From contig CM037462.1 in NCBI GenBank assembly GCA_021014325.1, forward strand, positions 9,406,501-9,470,500: a DNA stretch of 64,000 nt, given 5' to 3'. The stretch comes from Plazaster borealis. Lineage: Eukaryota; Echinodermata; Asteroidea; Forcipulatida; Labidiasteridae. Shown one piece after another: positions 32,731 through 44,085 of the stretch; the first letter of the stretch is position 1, and each line of letters begins with the position of its first letter. Both the position numbers and the translations under genes were made by a program. Below the pieces are notes generated by a model. It had not been told where the DNA came from. It saw only the letters and a program-made list of their open reading frames with translations, and did not search any database.

Positions 32731-34645
32731 TAAGAAAGAAACTATGCGATTTATGTCTTCATGTTGGTTTGCGATGAGAAATCTCTGCTATCGTCGACCT
32801 TTAATCACAACAAGACCCTAGCTCTAATTACATGGCCGTGGCTGTTTAATTCCCGCGCTAATTTCTGGCCGGAGCCGGCCGTACACCATAATACCTTTTG
32901 AAATCGTAGTAAGCGATCCCCGCGAACTGTAGATCGTCATTGATCAAATGATTTATTATTATGGTCTCAACATGCAACACTGCTCGTCAGCGATTGTTTA
33001 AGAAGCAATTTGTCTGATAAACTCCTCGGGAATCTCTACACGAGTTGGCTTTTTGCTGGTCATCATCTGATCCAATCGGTGCGGAAACTGATTCTTCTGG
33101 CTGTGTTACTAAATAGCCGAACCACAAACTAACTATACGGTATAAAGAATTGTATAAACAATGGTCAGTATCAGATGTATAAACATCTAGGCCGCGGCCG
33201 GCTGCCACTCTAGATTTCTTTTGTAGTCACTCCAGACCATGTGAAAAAATATCCATCCCTTTCTCCGCTCTTTAAAAGGTTATTTATATACAAACTGGAA
33301 ACTTGATCTTAGGGAGGTATTTATATCAATAGTATCCGAGACCAAAGCGCTATAAAAACTCCGCGTAACAAATTAGGTGTTTTTTTTTTGCTTTCGTCTT
33401 TTCACGCGGACCCGAATGCGAGATTAGATCCTGAATGCAAATGGCGGCGCCAATGGGACTTTCAAAAAGAAACGAGGTAGAACCGTTTCGGATGTGGTCG
33501 CTTGGTTGCGTTTTTTAGAAGAGAGCTTGTCCATCTTCGGTTTCGACTTCTTGTTTTCTGCCTCGAGCAGCTTTCCCCAAAAATAACCGTATAATTACCC
33601 AAGATTGGGATATTTATAAGGGGGTTCATGGATCGAGTTAGAACCAATATGTCTGCGGTGTTTTCTGTATAATACGGCAGACGGCTGGTGCAGTGTGTGG
33701 TTTGTTTTCGTAACGACCTTCAGCGTGATGTGTTGCTGGGTTTTGGGGTGGTTTTTTTCGCGTCATGCAAACACGACGTTAACAGTCGTCGGTAAGATGT
33801 ACCGGTATTTAACTACTGATTTAGAGAGAGAGAAAAGTAGGCTATGTCAGATTTCTCGTCAATATGTGAAACTTCGAACGGTGTAGTTAACAATGACATC
33901 AATCCTCGATGGGGGGGGGGGGGCATTTTCAGATTATTTTCATTTTGTGAAAGAAAGGGGTGATTGGAGTCCGATACACTTGTGACCGTACCGCTAATTC
34001 AAGATTTTCATGGTTTTACAAAGAAATAAAACAATCAAATCGCCTCTTCATAGTTTGAGCGCAAACGAAGCATACAGTGTTTCAAATTGTCCCATATGTG
34101 TCAAACATTGCGCAGTCAATGTTGTAACATTGTAGACAATTGGTCGAGAACTTTAATTAATTGAAAATGAAAACCAAATTGGCTTCAAACGTTTTCTCTC
34201 TCCTACCCTCGCTCTATTTGAACCTCACGAAAGTGCATTATTGCATCCTAAAAAATTGACATTTAAGACTACAGCAGTGTGGTGGCGCTACAACTGTTGG
34301 ATACGTCACCAGTTATAAACAAGCCCCGTTTCGCACCTTTATCCCCAATTATACGTGCCTTTAGTTTTGTTTTACAGCTTGAGTGCGTAAAAAGATTGAA
34401 ATTTCGCCTTGAATTTCAAGTAAGAGAAATTGAAGACTTTCACAAATTTAAGTCACGGACAAAGTTTGGAAATTGGGTTAAAGACTCGTGTTCTGCACGG
34501 TAGTGGAATGGTCGCTCAATCTACCCGATTCCATCATGAAGTTGCTTGACAGTTAAGGGAGCAAGTACAAAGGAATAATGCTTTAATAGCTAAAATGTAC
34601 CGGTATCGCAATGTACATTTGGGAATGTGGTTTAACGTCTTCTTC
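32731..34645. other. Unique DNA including possible conserved patches
   Basis: At 32780-32960 a high-complexity patch carries TTTAATCACAAC, CTCTAATTACATGG and TGATCAAATGATTTATTATT, motifs of the kind bound by homeodomain proteins. 33180-33640 is GC-richer with short frames. A run of eleven or so G lies near 33910. No gene is recognised. Confidence 0.4.
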
Positions 34646-34880
34646 TAATAGTGTCCACACACGCTAGATGTTGTGTTTCAGCCAGAACTGAGCACAGTCT
34701 TTGGCACTTTCATTGAATTCAGCTAGCCTAGATCTTCAGCCTCTCATTTCTGTTCCAGTATAGAGGACATTTGAGTAGGTGACCCATTGTTTGTGGGTCA
34801 GAACCGCATATGTAGGTCACATCCTGGTCGTTCAGATAGCCCCATTTCTTGAGCGTTATACTGTTCAAATACAAACTCAC
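34646..34880 (-). pseudogene. Non-LTR retrotransposon 3' end, copy 1
   Basis: On the minus strand this fragment encodes LKKWGYLNDQDVTYICG and then QTMGHLLKC, the C-terminal zinc-knuckle region that follows reverse transcriptase in many LINEs. After a frame break it ends CAQFWLKHNI-stop and GCGTGTGTGGACACTATTAG plus AAGAAGACG. A second, longer copy is at 57850-58195. Stops and shifts show that it is dead. Confidence 0.85.
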
Positions 34881-34950
34881 TTGCCGTCACACCGATGCCG
34901 TATACATGTTGGGTTCCCCGTACATAAATCACACGATGATAACGGCATTT

Positions 34951-34991
34951 CTATATAGATATATAGATATATAGATTTCTATATAGATATA
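34951..34991. repeat. (TATATAGA)n microsatellite
   Basis: TATATAGA units repeat with a short interruption at TTTC. Confidence 0.9.
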
Positions 34992-35004
34992 TTTTGCCCA
35001 CCCA

Positions 35005-35130
35005 GGCCGACCGAACGAAGTGGCTTTGGCTACGTCTATGGCCTTTGGCTGCAAATGTAACCTTGACTTAAAGGTCATTGCAGTAATCAAAGCCGTAACC
35101 ACAGTTACAGCCGCCTGTTTGCATGCGGCC
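35005..35130. mobile_element. Palindromic MITE 'J', copy J5
   Basis: It runs from GGCCGACCGAACGAAGTGGC and TTTGGCTACGTCTATGGCC to GCCGTAACCACAGTTACAG and GCATGCGGCC. It is more diverged than J3 and J4, but the two arms still pair. Confidence 0.82.
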
Positions 35131-36370
35131 TTAATTTTGTTACGTTTACTTAACTAAGGAAAACAAAATGGCGTCGCGTTGATAGTGCTCAATTCTGACG
35201 CCGACAGTTACCATTTTCCAACAAGAAGTCGTCAACAATCTGACATTATGCTTCACCTTACAAAGAAGTTATTGGTAAATGTCAAAAAGGGTTCAATGCT
35301 AATCGAATTGAAGCTCTGGCTACAGCGACCAAGACGATGTAGAGTATCTTTTTACGAGCCTATGATTGAGCTGTCTAGAACCGAATCACGTTGTTTCGTA
35401 GATGGATCCCTTGAACCTGTTGACGCGTCTCACGCACTAGGCACGTTGGGGAATCGAACCACTCAGTCTGAACGGCGAAACATCACTCACTTACCACAAA
35501 TCAGCTCCCTGTGACATACAATGTAGAATTTTCATAGATTTTTTGTTCTCCGTGTCATAAAGTGGGAACTGGATCTGTGGGAACTTTTTTTCCCTCTCCC
35601 CAAACCATTTTATATCGTTTCTTGAAGAAATTGATCCTGCCTAAGAGACAGGTGGGCGAAGCCATGGCTTGACGAGCGTTCCGAGTTTAACGTCACGTTT
35701 TGTCCCCGTGCTTTGTTGGATGTGAATTATCAATTTCTCCAGGCTTGTACATTAGCACTTCACAAAAAAAATGCACTTTTTTCAAAATATGTTTCCTATC
35801 CTCCTGAAACAGTGTTTAGATCGAGATATTTTGCAAGGAGCTGCTAGAGTTACGCTTCTTATATTGTACGTGTGGGGCAGGATCAGTGGGTATCGTTTAT
35901 CACTTTGACGAGAAGACAGGATTTTTGTTGAGCGGTAAAAAAAAATCTGAAAATAGGTCGAGACAACAAGAATCTAGTCTCGCAGCTTTTAAACGACAAA
36001 GAAAAACAGGGGCCCAGGTATTTGAGGAGATTTTTCAATATTGAAGAAAAATGACACCCTTAATAGCTAGACATTTTGCAGTATTTTGTAAGACATTAGA
36101 GTTTTGATGATAAAATAGGCTGAGGTTTTTTGCTCCTTCGGTTTTTAATGAAGTTGGCAACAGAAAGGATCAAATTCAAAGTGCGTGCGGAATTGGATAT
36201 TATGCGGGATCAAAATACAATCCTTTAGAATTCACAACCTTGATAACATGAAAAAATGAAATATGAAAAGTATTGAACTTTATATTGTTGTTACTTGGGG
36301 CAAGTAGCCTGGACTCAATTTAAACAAAAATTCACAGTCATCAATTCCTTCGAAACCTGTAATAGTTAAT
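35131..36370. other. Unique DNA with an unassigned 111-codon frame
   Basis: A plus-strand frame at 35179-35514 encodes 111 residues rich in Arg, Ser and Leu without a recognised domain. A weak tRNA B-box-like GGTTCGATTCCCC lies on the minus strand near 35450, but no tRNA fold can be made around it. The rest is AT-rich. Confidence 0.35.
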
Positions 36371-36666
36371 CATTCGATCGTTGGTTATTATTGAGATCGA
36401 TAATCATTGATAGTTATACCAAGTCGATCGAAGTATTGTTTGGTCAATGGTTGTATTGAACATCCGTGATAAAGTGTTATATACATCTAATGTGAGGGCT
36501 TTTGTTTTTGACTCAATCGATCGTTGGTTATTATTGAGATCGATAACCATTGATAGTTATACCAAGTCAATCGAAGAATTGTTTGGTCAATGGTTTTATT
36601 GAACATCCGCGATAAAGTGTTACTATACATTTATATACAATTATGTGAGGGCTTTTGTTTTTGACT
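36371..36666. repeat. Two-unit tandem duplication, period 143 bp
   Basis: TCGATCGTTGGTTATTATTG begins each unit (36374 and 36517), and each ends GAGGGCTTTTGTTTTTGACT. The units differ by a few substitutions and a short insertion in the second copy, so the duplication is fairly recent. Confidence 0.93.
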
Positions 36667-36749
36667 TGTGTCCAGTGCCCACCATGGCTACATGTGTTGT
36701 GTAAGGTTGTGAGTTTTGTCGAGTTTCTAATGAAGACGAACACGTCCTA

Positions 36750-36979
36750 CACTGCAAAAACTGGGGTGTTAAAATTGACACCATAGGTATTGTCACGTAT
36801 AGATCATACCGAAAAAAGAATCAAAATGTACACCATAGGGTGTTAAATAACACTTATTACTGCCAACACAATTACATTGGTGTTATTTTAACACCGTATG
36901 GTGTAGATTTTGGTTCTCTCGTGGGTATCTAATTGTGACAACCCATGTTGTCAATTTTAACACCACCGTTTTTGCAGTG
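36750..36979. mobile_element. TIR element 'N', CACTGCAAAAA ends
   Basis: This 230-bp element begins CACTGCAAAAACTGGGGTGT plus TAAAATTGACA and ends TTGTCAATTTTAACACCACC plus GTTTTTGCAGTG. The inner halves (ACACCATAGGGTGTTAAATA / GTTATTTTAACACCGTATGG) are inverted too, so the whole element folds on itself. The superfamily is not assigned because the target duplication is unclear. Confidence 0.85.
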
Positions 36980-37109
36980 AACTGATCAAAACGTCCAGCT
37001 TTCAAACCACGGTTTTTCTGAATCACCACAACTCATTATAGAGATGTTATAATCATAAGGTATTATACCGCAAGTGACTAGATCGTTTTCCCGCCATAAA
37101 AAGTTTCAA

Positions 37110-37814
37110 AACCTTCTCAAATGAGTTGTGTCGTGTGTCTGGACGGGCTTTTTGAGTTGTATTGAGTCCACACAGGCTATGTGAGTTGTGTTGAGTATTA
37201 GGACAGACTGGATGAGTTGTGCCGAGTCACTGAACATACTATTATGAATTGCATTGAGTTACTGCACATGCTATCATGAGTTATGTCCAGTCTGCATATT
37301 ACAATATTGAGTTGTGTTGAGTCACTGCCGGTTATATATGAGTTTGTGGCGAGTTTCTCCATTAGCGATTATGAGTTGTGGCGAATCGCTGAACAGGCTA
37401 TGTGAGTTGTAGTGGGTCTCTACAGGTGGTTGTTGTGAGTTTCTGCATTGCTTTACGTATGTTATGTTGAGTGTGCAATGAGTTTTGGCGGCTCTGCATT
37501 GGCTATGTGAGTTATGTTGAGTCTGCAGAGACTGTAATGAGTCGTAGCGAGTCTCTGTAGGGGCAAATGAGTTGCGTGGAGTTATGAGTTATGTCACCTC
37601 TGAATAGGCCTGTTGAGTTATTTCGAGTCGCTGCACAGGCTATACGGGTTTTGTTGAGTCTGCTCGAGCTATCGTTGCGTTGTGCAGATTATTTATAGGG
37701 TGTACATGTACTTCATAAGTATCTGCACAGGCTCCCTGGGCTTGTTACTGCATTAACTACGTGAGTGTTGTCAAGTTTCTGCTTAGCTTTTGCGAGTTAA
37801 AATGAGTTTATGCA
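37110..37814. repeat. GAGTTGTG minisatellite, period about 36-40 bp
   Basis: Units have the form ATGAGTTGTGTTGAGTC plus TCTGCACAGGCT and vary a good deal in length and sequence. The array continues briefly after element L (GATGAGTTACGTCTC and GTATGAGTTGCAG, 38789-38830), so L was inserted into it. Confidence 0.85.
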
Positions 37815-37817
37815 CAT

Positions 37818-38789
37818 CAGGGTCCAATTTCATAGACCTGCTTAAGCACAAAATTATGCTCACCAGATTAAGGTTACCCATACCAGCCAAAGTACCATGT
37901 CACATGTGCAATCTGTGACTGGTATCCTGCGCATTTTTGCTCAGCAGTATTTTGGGAAGCATTATTCTCTGCGCAGCTCTTTGTCACATGTAAAGTCTGT
38001 GTCGGGTATCCTGCCTGTTTTGCTCAGCAGAAACGTTAAGCATAATTCTCTGCTTATGCAGTTCTATGTCACATAACAATCTGTGACTGGTATCCTGCTT
38101 ATTTTTGCTCAGCAGTAATTTGGTAAGCATAATTTTCTGCTTAAGCAGCTCTATGTCACATGTACAATCTGTGCCTGGTATCCTGCTTATTTTTGCTCAG
38201 CAGTAATTTGGTAAGCATAATTCTCTGCTTAAGCAGCTCTATGTCACATACAGTATGTGTCTGGTATCCTGCTTATTTTTGCTCAGCAGAAATTTAGTAA
38301 GCATAATTCTCTGCTTGAAGGCACTGTACACGTTTGGTAATTACTCAAAATATAATTATATTAGCATAAAAACTGACTTGGTAACGAGCAACATAGAGCT
38401 GTTGATATTATAAAACATTGTGAGAAACGACTCCCTCTGAAGTAACGTAGTTTTTGAGAAAGAGGTAATTTCTCACTAAAATAATAAAAGACTTCTTGCA
38501 AGAAGCTCTTTATTCCTATCTGGAAGCACGCAAATTTGTAAAACAAGGGTGTTTTTTCTTTCATCATTTTCTTGCAACTTCGATGACCAATTGAGCCCAA
38601 ATTTTCACTTGCTTGTTATGTTATGCATATGTTGGGATACACCAAGTGCGAACACTGGTCTCTGACAGTTACCAAACGTGTTCAGTGCCTTTAAGCAGCT
38701 CTATGTCACTTGTACAATCTGTGACTGCTTGGCGTAAATTTGGGAAGCATAATTCTCTGCTTAAGCAGCTCTATGAAATTGGGCCCTGA
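37818..38789. mobile_element. TIR element 'L' with internal 85-bp repeats, carrying B5
   Basis: The ends are CAGGGTCCAATTTCATAGAC plus CTGCTTAAGCA and TGCTTAAGCAGCTCTATGAA plus ATTGGGCCCTG, an inverted pair of about 30 bases. Inside are six or so tandem units of about 85 bp (GTCACATGTACAATCTGTG, ATCCTGCTTATTTTTGCTC, GGTAAGCATAATTCTCTGC). A family B element sits in one CTGCTTAAGCAG motif. It lies within the GAGTTGTG minisatellite. Confidence 0.88.
38319..38690 (-). mobile_element. MITE family B, copy B5, nested in L
   Basis: This 372-bp copy has ends AGGCACTGTACACGTTTGG and ACGTGTTCAGTGCCT. The flanks are TTGA (38315-38318) and TTAA (38691-38694). Removing it restores CTGCTTAAGCAG of the host repeat exactly. 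It carries GTCAGT like B1 and B3 and lies in the same orientation. Confidence 0.93.
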
Positions 38790-38830
38790 TGAGTTACGTC
38801 TCATTTCTACTCGCACTGTATGAGTTGCAG

Positions 38831-39437
38831 GGAGATGCTACATAGACTGCTTATACCAACCAGTATAATTGGTGTGTCCACAAATAAATTGAGTGATTAT
38901 CATGGACGGGAACTGACGGTGAAGACAATTATGCCAATTAGAAATGCAATTAGTGCCAAGGCGGAATGCAAATTTCTTTCTCGGTTTTTTGTATATATAT
39001 TTTTTTAATCTTGCGATGAAAGAGACGGCTTAAGTGAAGCAAATGAAGAGGGGTAACGGCCACCTTTGTTTAACCGGGACCACTGCTGTCATCTGCGTCG
39101 ATTAAAATGTTAATGAACACTTTCTATATTCCGATTGAATGTAACTGTATACACATCAACATGTAGCTGATGAGTTGTTAAGGCAAAATATACATTGTAT
39201 CGTGTCTCACTCTTTATTGTACTGTCCTGTCCTTGTCCGTTTGTTGTTGTCTTGAAGTGTTGTCCCTTTTTTCAGGGAAGGGTTCACAAAGGCTATCCTT
39301 CTCTTTGTTTCCTTCAGGTTGACATCATCATGTATTTATGTTTACAGTCAATTCTCGCACTCTTAACGTAAACTTAATTATATGCATACAGACATACTGT
39401 AAACCTGTTATATTTATTTCTGTTAAATAAATACTGT
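38831..39437. other. Unique DNA, no gene seen
   Basis: AT-rich, short frames only. Confidence 0.4.
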
Positions 39438-39441
39438 TTAA

Positions 39442-39623
39442 AGGGATTGTATTTGTTTGGTAATTGGAACTCAATGTTTGTTTCAATCCTATATAGATGT
39501 AGATATATACCATAAAACTAACCTGTGAAAAATTCATTTCAAGAGGTAGTAGCATTTTTGAGACATTGCCGAAAATATGGAACGGTTATGTCCACGCAGG
39601 AAGAACAATCTCCAATTGGAATA
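39442..39623 (+). mobile_element. MITE family A, copy A4 (left half only)
   Basis: It starts at TTAA-AGGGATTGTATTTGTTTGG and matches other A copies to CCAATTGGAATA, then stops before the central palindrome. A break at the hairpin is what a deletion or abortive repair there would leave. Confidence 0.88.
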
Positions 39624-39738
39624 TTTTTTTGTGTGGGGCAAGTTTTCTTCTTCTTTTGTTCCTTCTTGATTTGACACCCTCTATTGTAATGTGGTAATAC
39701 ATCGTCAAGATTATATATTTCGATGATTTTGAGTGAAT
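39624..39738. other. Short spacer
   Basis: Nothing is recognised between A4 and the LINE fragment. Confidence 0.4.
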
Positions 39739-39975
39739 TTAGGCTGTTTTCATCCAGTGTGGGATGTAGCCATCCTCATGAAATTGCCATTCATCTCTAG
39801 TCATTGATGTTCTTGTCCACTGTTCCTGCACAAGATCTAATGTCATCTCTCCATCTTCTTCTTTGTCAGCCTCTTTTCCATTCCACGTTCTTGGTTGCCA
39901 CTCCATTAGTCTTGTTCTCAATCTGTTGTCGCTTCTTCGGGCAGTGTGTCCAGCCCATCCAATCTTGATAGATGC
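39739..39975 (-). pseudogene. Non-LTR retrotransposon ORF, C-terminal fragment
   Basis: The minus strand encodes KIGWAGHTARRSDNRLRT, then LMEWQPRTW, and ends QEQWTRTSMTRDEWQF...YIPHWMKTA-stop. This is the GHxAR...EWxPR...WxRxAxDRxxW pattern at the end of an RTE/CR1-like reverse transcriptase ORF. The Lys/Arg-rich segment expected after EWxPR is in another frame (one-base shift), so the copy is dead. The open frame happens to continue upstream to 40350, but that part has no LINE similarity and is probably chance. Confidence 0.82.
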
Positions 39976-41866
39976 ATGAAACAGCGCAGAAGGAGTTGTA
40001 CAAAAAATTAGAACACAAAGAAAACCGCGCGAATCCAGTAAGTGCCATAAGGAAACCAAGACATAAAACGAGGTATTGCTTCCACAAGAAGGAACTTCTG
40101 GGTTCATCTTTTCTGTAACTCTCAAAGGACAAAGTTGTTTCTTAGTTTGTATAAACAAAGCCCGCGGCCCCTCTATCGACTTTTTATCGAAGTGCAACAG
40201 ATTGTTCTGGCCAACTGGGTGTTGTTTCCTTAGCAAACTGAACGCATGCAAAATCGCCTGGGATTTGTTTACAAAAGCGGTACCTCCATAATCGTTGCGG
40301 GATGCCCCTAAAACGCCAGCTAAAACTCCCCGGTAGCGGACAGTCAACACAATGACACTGTTCCACCATTAGGGGGAAGTCACGGAAGACATGTGTCTGT
40401 ACGTGTTGTCTTCAAACACATTTCTTTAGAACAGGCGATGATTGAAACGGAAAAAAACATGAAAATATTCCGTGAAAATGTTGTGAACATTCATCTTGTT
40501 TCAACAAGATTGTGTTGACTTTCAACCTAGTGTGGTTTACAGCTAATTTCACATTAATATTCGTGACATAGTAACAAGTCTGTGGGCTTATCCTTAACAA
40601 AAAGGGGTTGGGGTCATTTGGTTAGACTTAACAAAAGAGAGACAGTAAGTCAACCAATAACAATTTGTGTTAATGATGTCGTTATTTAGACTAAAGAATA
40701 ATATATCATTATCTTGACTTCCCCGTTGCATAATGAAGGCCAACTTGATTAGAAGTTTGCCCTTTGGGATCATTTTCGCAGTAGCGTTTGTTTTTTAATT
40801 TCCTCAGCAGCCATAATCACAAACCCGGAACCACTTAATGTCCAGCGGCGCGTTTATTACACATCACTTTGCGTGACGAGTCCAGAGCTGGAGAGCAGGG
40901 GCCGGTCTCTGCAAACCCCCAGAAGTTACCTTTTAATAATTCAAACAACAGTCGGACATCCCATCGGGGCGTTCACGGATAATTTCTAGCTCGTGCTTTG
41001 TCTATTTACCCACGTCCCTCATGCCCTTTGACTAGCTGTCTAAGTACGGCCGTCCCACTCGTATCCCACTCGTATATGAACCTCCCCCAATCCCTGTGCA
41101 AAATGAAGCCCTCTCTTCGATGACAAGTTGACACATTTTCCTCGCGCTCGGTGGGTTTCCGGCCAGCTCTACAAACAGAGTGGCTGTAACTTCATCTCAC
41201 TAGCCCCCTTATTACAAACGTGCCATCAATTTCTCCAACTCTAATAGCAGACCTAGGTCATATTGGCTAAATAAATGTATCTCAAGCGTGTGATTTTTTT
41301 AAAGTTTTTTTTTCTGATTTCAGGGTTTTCTTACAATCTCTTTGAACCATTAAATATTCTTGGCAGAAGTAAAGAGGACTCACCAAACGGAGAAATAAAT
41401 AATCTACGTTGTGTCCAAACCTGTAGTTTTGTATTTCTGGTGATGCATCAGAGTCTGTAAACCTCCTGAATTGTAACATCTGGGAGGTTCTGGGTCTAGA
41501 ATTAGAGGAAACCCAGTCCATAAGCCATTTTTTTTTTCAGAAATTTCCACTTTCGTCAAATCTCATACCTGGCTTCTGTTGCGGACGTCATTCAAGGCCC
41601 ATGTATATAATTTATATTATTAGAAAATCATGGAATATTTCAGGCTTGGTATGATGAAGATTATTATCGGGTAAATTGAGTGGAATTCAACCATGAGATT
41701 AATCTCTTTCAAAGAAATGATATTAAGAGGTCGGCTTATTCTCAAGGTTTTTACTTTTGGCGCCATCGTCGGAAAAAATTACAAAACTTTAATTAATGTC
41801 ACAAAATTAGTACTCAAATACAGAGTAAATTCCCCCCCGCAGTAATAAATAATAGTCTAAACATGT
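39976..41866. other. Unique DNA with a possible conserved patch
   Basis: 40830-41130 is of high complexity and GC-richer. It contains CGGCGCGTTTATTAC and GCATGAGG-like sequence but no frame with splice sites. The remainder is AT-rich. The frames at 41275-41521 are short and unassigned. Confidence 0.4.
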
Positions 41867-41870
41867 TTAA

Positions 41871-42228
41871 AGGATACATAATCCAGATTTTCTAGACAAG
41901 TTAAATAATCAAAAACTTGTTTTAACTTGACTCTGAAAGCTTATAAATTTATACTAAAACCAATCATCCACAACAATACTTCAGTCTGAAATACTGTAGA
42001 GTCAAGAAAATAGCATTTGAAGAATCTACAAATTAACTATTGCTTATTTCTATTGCCGCAATTGAAATAAGTGCGGTATGAAAAGGCACCAATGTCACTG
42101 ACAAAATACTAAGCGTTTTCGTTGTTCTCTCTAAAAAGTATTAAAGTTTACGAAATCGTCGTGTATGGTATGGTAACAAAAAACACCTCATTGGATTCGA
42201 TATACTCTTCCAAACACGTATTGTACCT
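41871..42228. mobile_element. Probable TTAA element, family I
   Basis: This 358-bp stretch is flanked by TTAA (41867-41870 and 42229-42232) with AGGATACATAAT at one end and CGTATTGTACCT at the other, a weak inverted pair. The centre is the palindrome CTTATTTCTATTGC / GCAATTGAAATAAG. Its length, flanks and central hairpin match the other families although the ends are divergent. Confidence 0.6.
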
Positions 42229-42232
42229 TTAA

Positions 42233-42427
42233 TTCAAAACTGCTGATGACAAACTCAGCATTGTTCACCTTAATTGAACGTAGGTAATTTCAGACTGAGC
42301 GAAATTGCGGTTTCATTAATTACATTCTAGATTGAGAAATAGGTTTCCATTCTGTGACCTTGTTTCTATTCTACTCGTTTATATTTGCTTATTTGGTGTA
42401 TCCTCTATACGGGGCTTTTAACGTCAC
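42233..42427. other. Spacer, no feature seen
   Basis: Unique DNA between elements I and C2. Confidence 0.4.
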
Positions 42428-42431
42428 TTAA

Positions 42432-42760
42432 AGGAACATTACAGAATTGGTTTTTGCTAAATCCACCATATAAACTGACAAACCTGCAGAAGTTTGAGAT
42501 TGATCGGCCAACTGGGTCACGAGAAAAATAGTGAAAAACCGATTACACATTTGCATGTGTCATACAATGCATGAATAAAACGCTCATGAGCGATAAACTC
42601 CAATCGGAAATTAGTTTTATTTATTTCTCGTTAAATATGGCATTTCAGACAGAAATATTTCTAGGGATGTTTTCTACTATCATCATCATCAGACCGTGTA
42701 AGTTTAATGTAAATCTGTGATCTTAAAGAAAATTTTAATTACCAGTTCTGTAACGTTCCT
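42432..42760 (+). mobile_element. MITE family C, copy C2
   Basis: This 329-bp copy has ends AGGAACATTACAGAATTGG and CAGTTCTGTAACGTTCCT, TTAA at 42428-42431 and 42761-42764, and the central palindrome CGCTCATGAGCG. CCGTGTAAGTTTAATG puts GTAAGT at 42698-42703. It has lost about 20 bases near its left end relative to C1 and C3. Confidence 0.92.
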
Positions 42761-42810
42761 TTAACTGCATATATAAGTCAAACCTGTATTTGTTCGTTAC
42801 GTACTATTAA

Positions 42811-43180
42811 AGGTATTATAGGATTGGCAGAGCTGACAAAATAGTCGCAGACAGTGTTCATGTTTTGTGTGGTCAACCATTTACATGACATAACAAACCT
42901 ATGAAAATTTGGGCTTAATCCGTTGTGTGATTTTGGGAATTTTGGTGAATAACCATGCACAATTTTCAGTATGTTAACACACTGTCCTTAATTTTTGTTG
43001 TAACATCCGAAATCAGCTGTTGCGTTTTTTTAGGTTTTCAGATACAGTTTTCTCGAATATGACTTCATTTCAGAGGGAAATATTCCACTGAAAAAATGGT
43101 TCTAGTATGAACTTCATAATCAGTAAGCTTTCAGGCTAGAGTTACGGTAAACAGTGATGTTCTTTATTCTTTATTAAACT
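42811..43180 (+). mobile_element. MITE family D, copy D1
   Basis: It starts at TTAA (42807-42810) with AGGTATTATAGGATTGGC and runs through TGACAAAATAGTCGCAGACA, CCTATGAAAATTTGGGC and AATCAGTAAGCTTTCAG. The right terminus is eroded, so the end position is approximate. It lies 46 bases after C2. Confidence 0.82.
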
Positions 43181-43924
43181 ATTAAATACAATATTCTGCG
43201 GGCTTTCCAATATTGTGATTTTTATAAATCTAGTTAGTAATGGGGTTTTTTTCAGAGGTTGTTCATACCTAGCTATTTGTTCACAATGGACACACTATAT
43301 ACCTCAAACATGCTTTAAAAACTGTCATGAAATTATTGGTGTTTACAAATAAATTTCATTTGAGAAATCACTGTTTTTTGACTGTTCAATTGAAATTTGA
43401 AACAATGCATAAAACTTAAAATGACAGTTTCAACAGAATATATAGTTAGTACAGACACATTCATATGTGTGTATAGGCCTACAACATTATAACACAATAG
43501 TGGCGGGAAATCTAGCGACTCAACATGCCTCTGGCGCATAAAGTAAAGAGAAAATGTAATGTATTTTTTCAAATAAACCAAGTGATTATTTGGTTCAGTT
43601 AGGGTGAAAATGGCGTAATAAAATGCATGTCACGTTTTTTCTGGAAAATATGACATTTAGGCCTATTCTAGGTTTTTGTAGTAGTGACAGTCAGACAGAA
43701 CTGTATATTGAAAGCGATTCTACAAACTTTGCAACTAAAGGGTCGGCAACGTTTAGTTTTATCATATCTTGTCTTTCTTTTTCTTTTTTTATTAGGCCAG
43801 TACCAGTAGGTAACAGATTTAATATCAATCAAAACAATAAACTTGGCGTAGGGGGCAGTATTTTCTTCTCGCACCTTGTAGGGGAGTAAAGTTATAGTAT
43901 CAAGCTTTATACACTCTACAAGTT
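43181..43924. other. Unique DNA, no gene seen
   Basis: AT-rich. Frames of about 80 to 107 codons on both strands at 43333-43991 are unassigned. Confidence 0.4.
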
Positions 43925-44085
43925 CCTCAGATTCCGGGTCCCGTGGAGTCTGACCCATTTCTGGATCAGTGTGACCCGGAGTTCGTGTCAAAAATTACCC
44001 CTAAATTGGTCAAAATTGGTCAAATCTCACTTTTGAGCAGTTTTCTGGTCAGCCTGACCCAGAAATTGGTCGGGTCCCCAGGGAT
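43925..44085. repeat. Degenerate GGGTC/GACCC-rich segment
   Basis: ATTCCGGGTCCCGTGG, CTGACCCATTTCTGGATCAG, GACCCGGAGTTC, two AATTGGTCAAA and CTGACCCAGAAATTGGTCGG recur. It resembles the segment at 6367-6500 in style. Confidence 0.45.

Noticed and set aside
35430..35480. tRNA-like GGTTCGATTCCCC on the minus strand
   Set aside because: Only a B-box match. No A box or cloverleaf can be built around it.
39976..40350. Upstream two-thirds of a 203-codon minus-strand frame
   Set aside because: Only the last third has LINE similarity. The rest has no family likeness and is probably an accidental extension.
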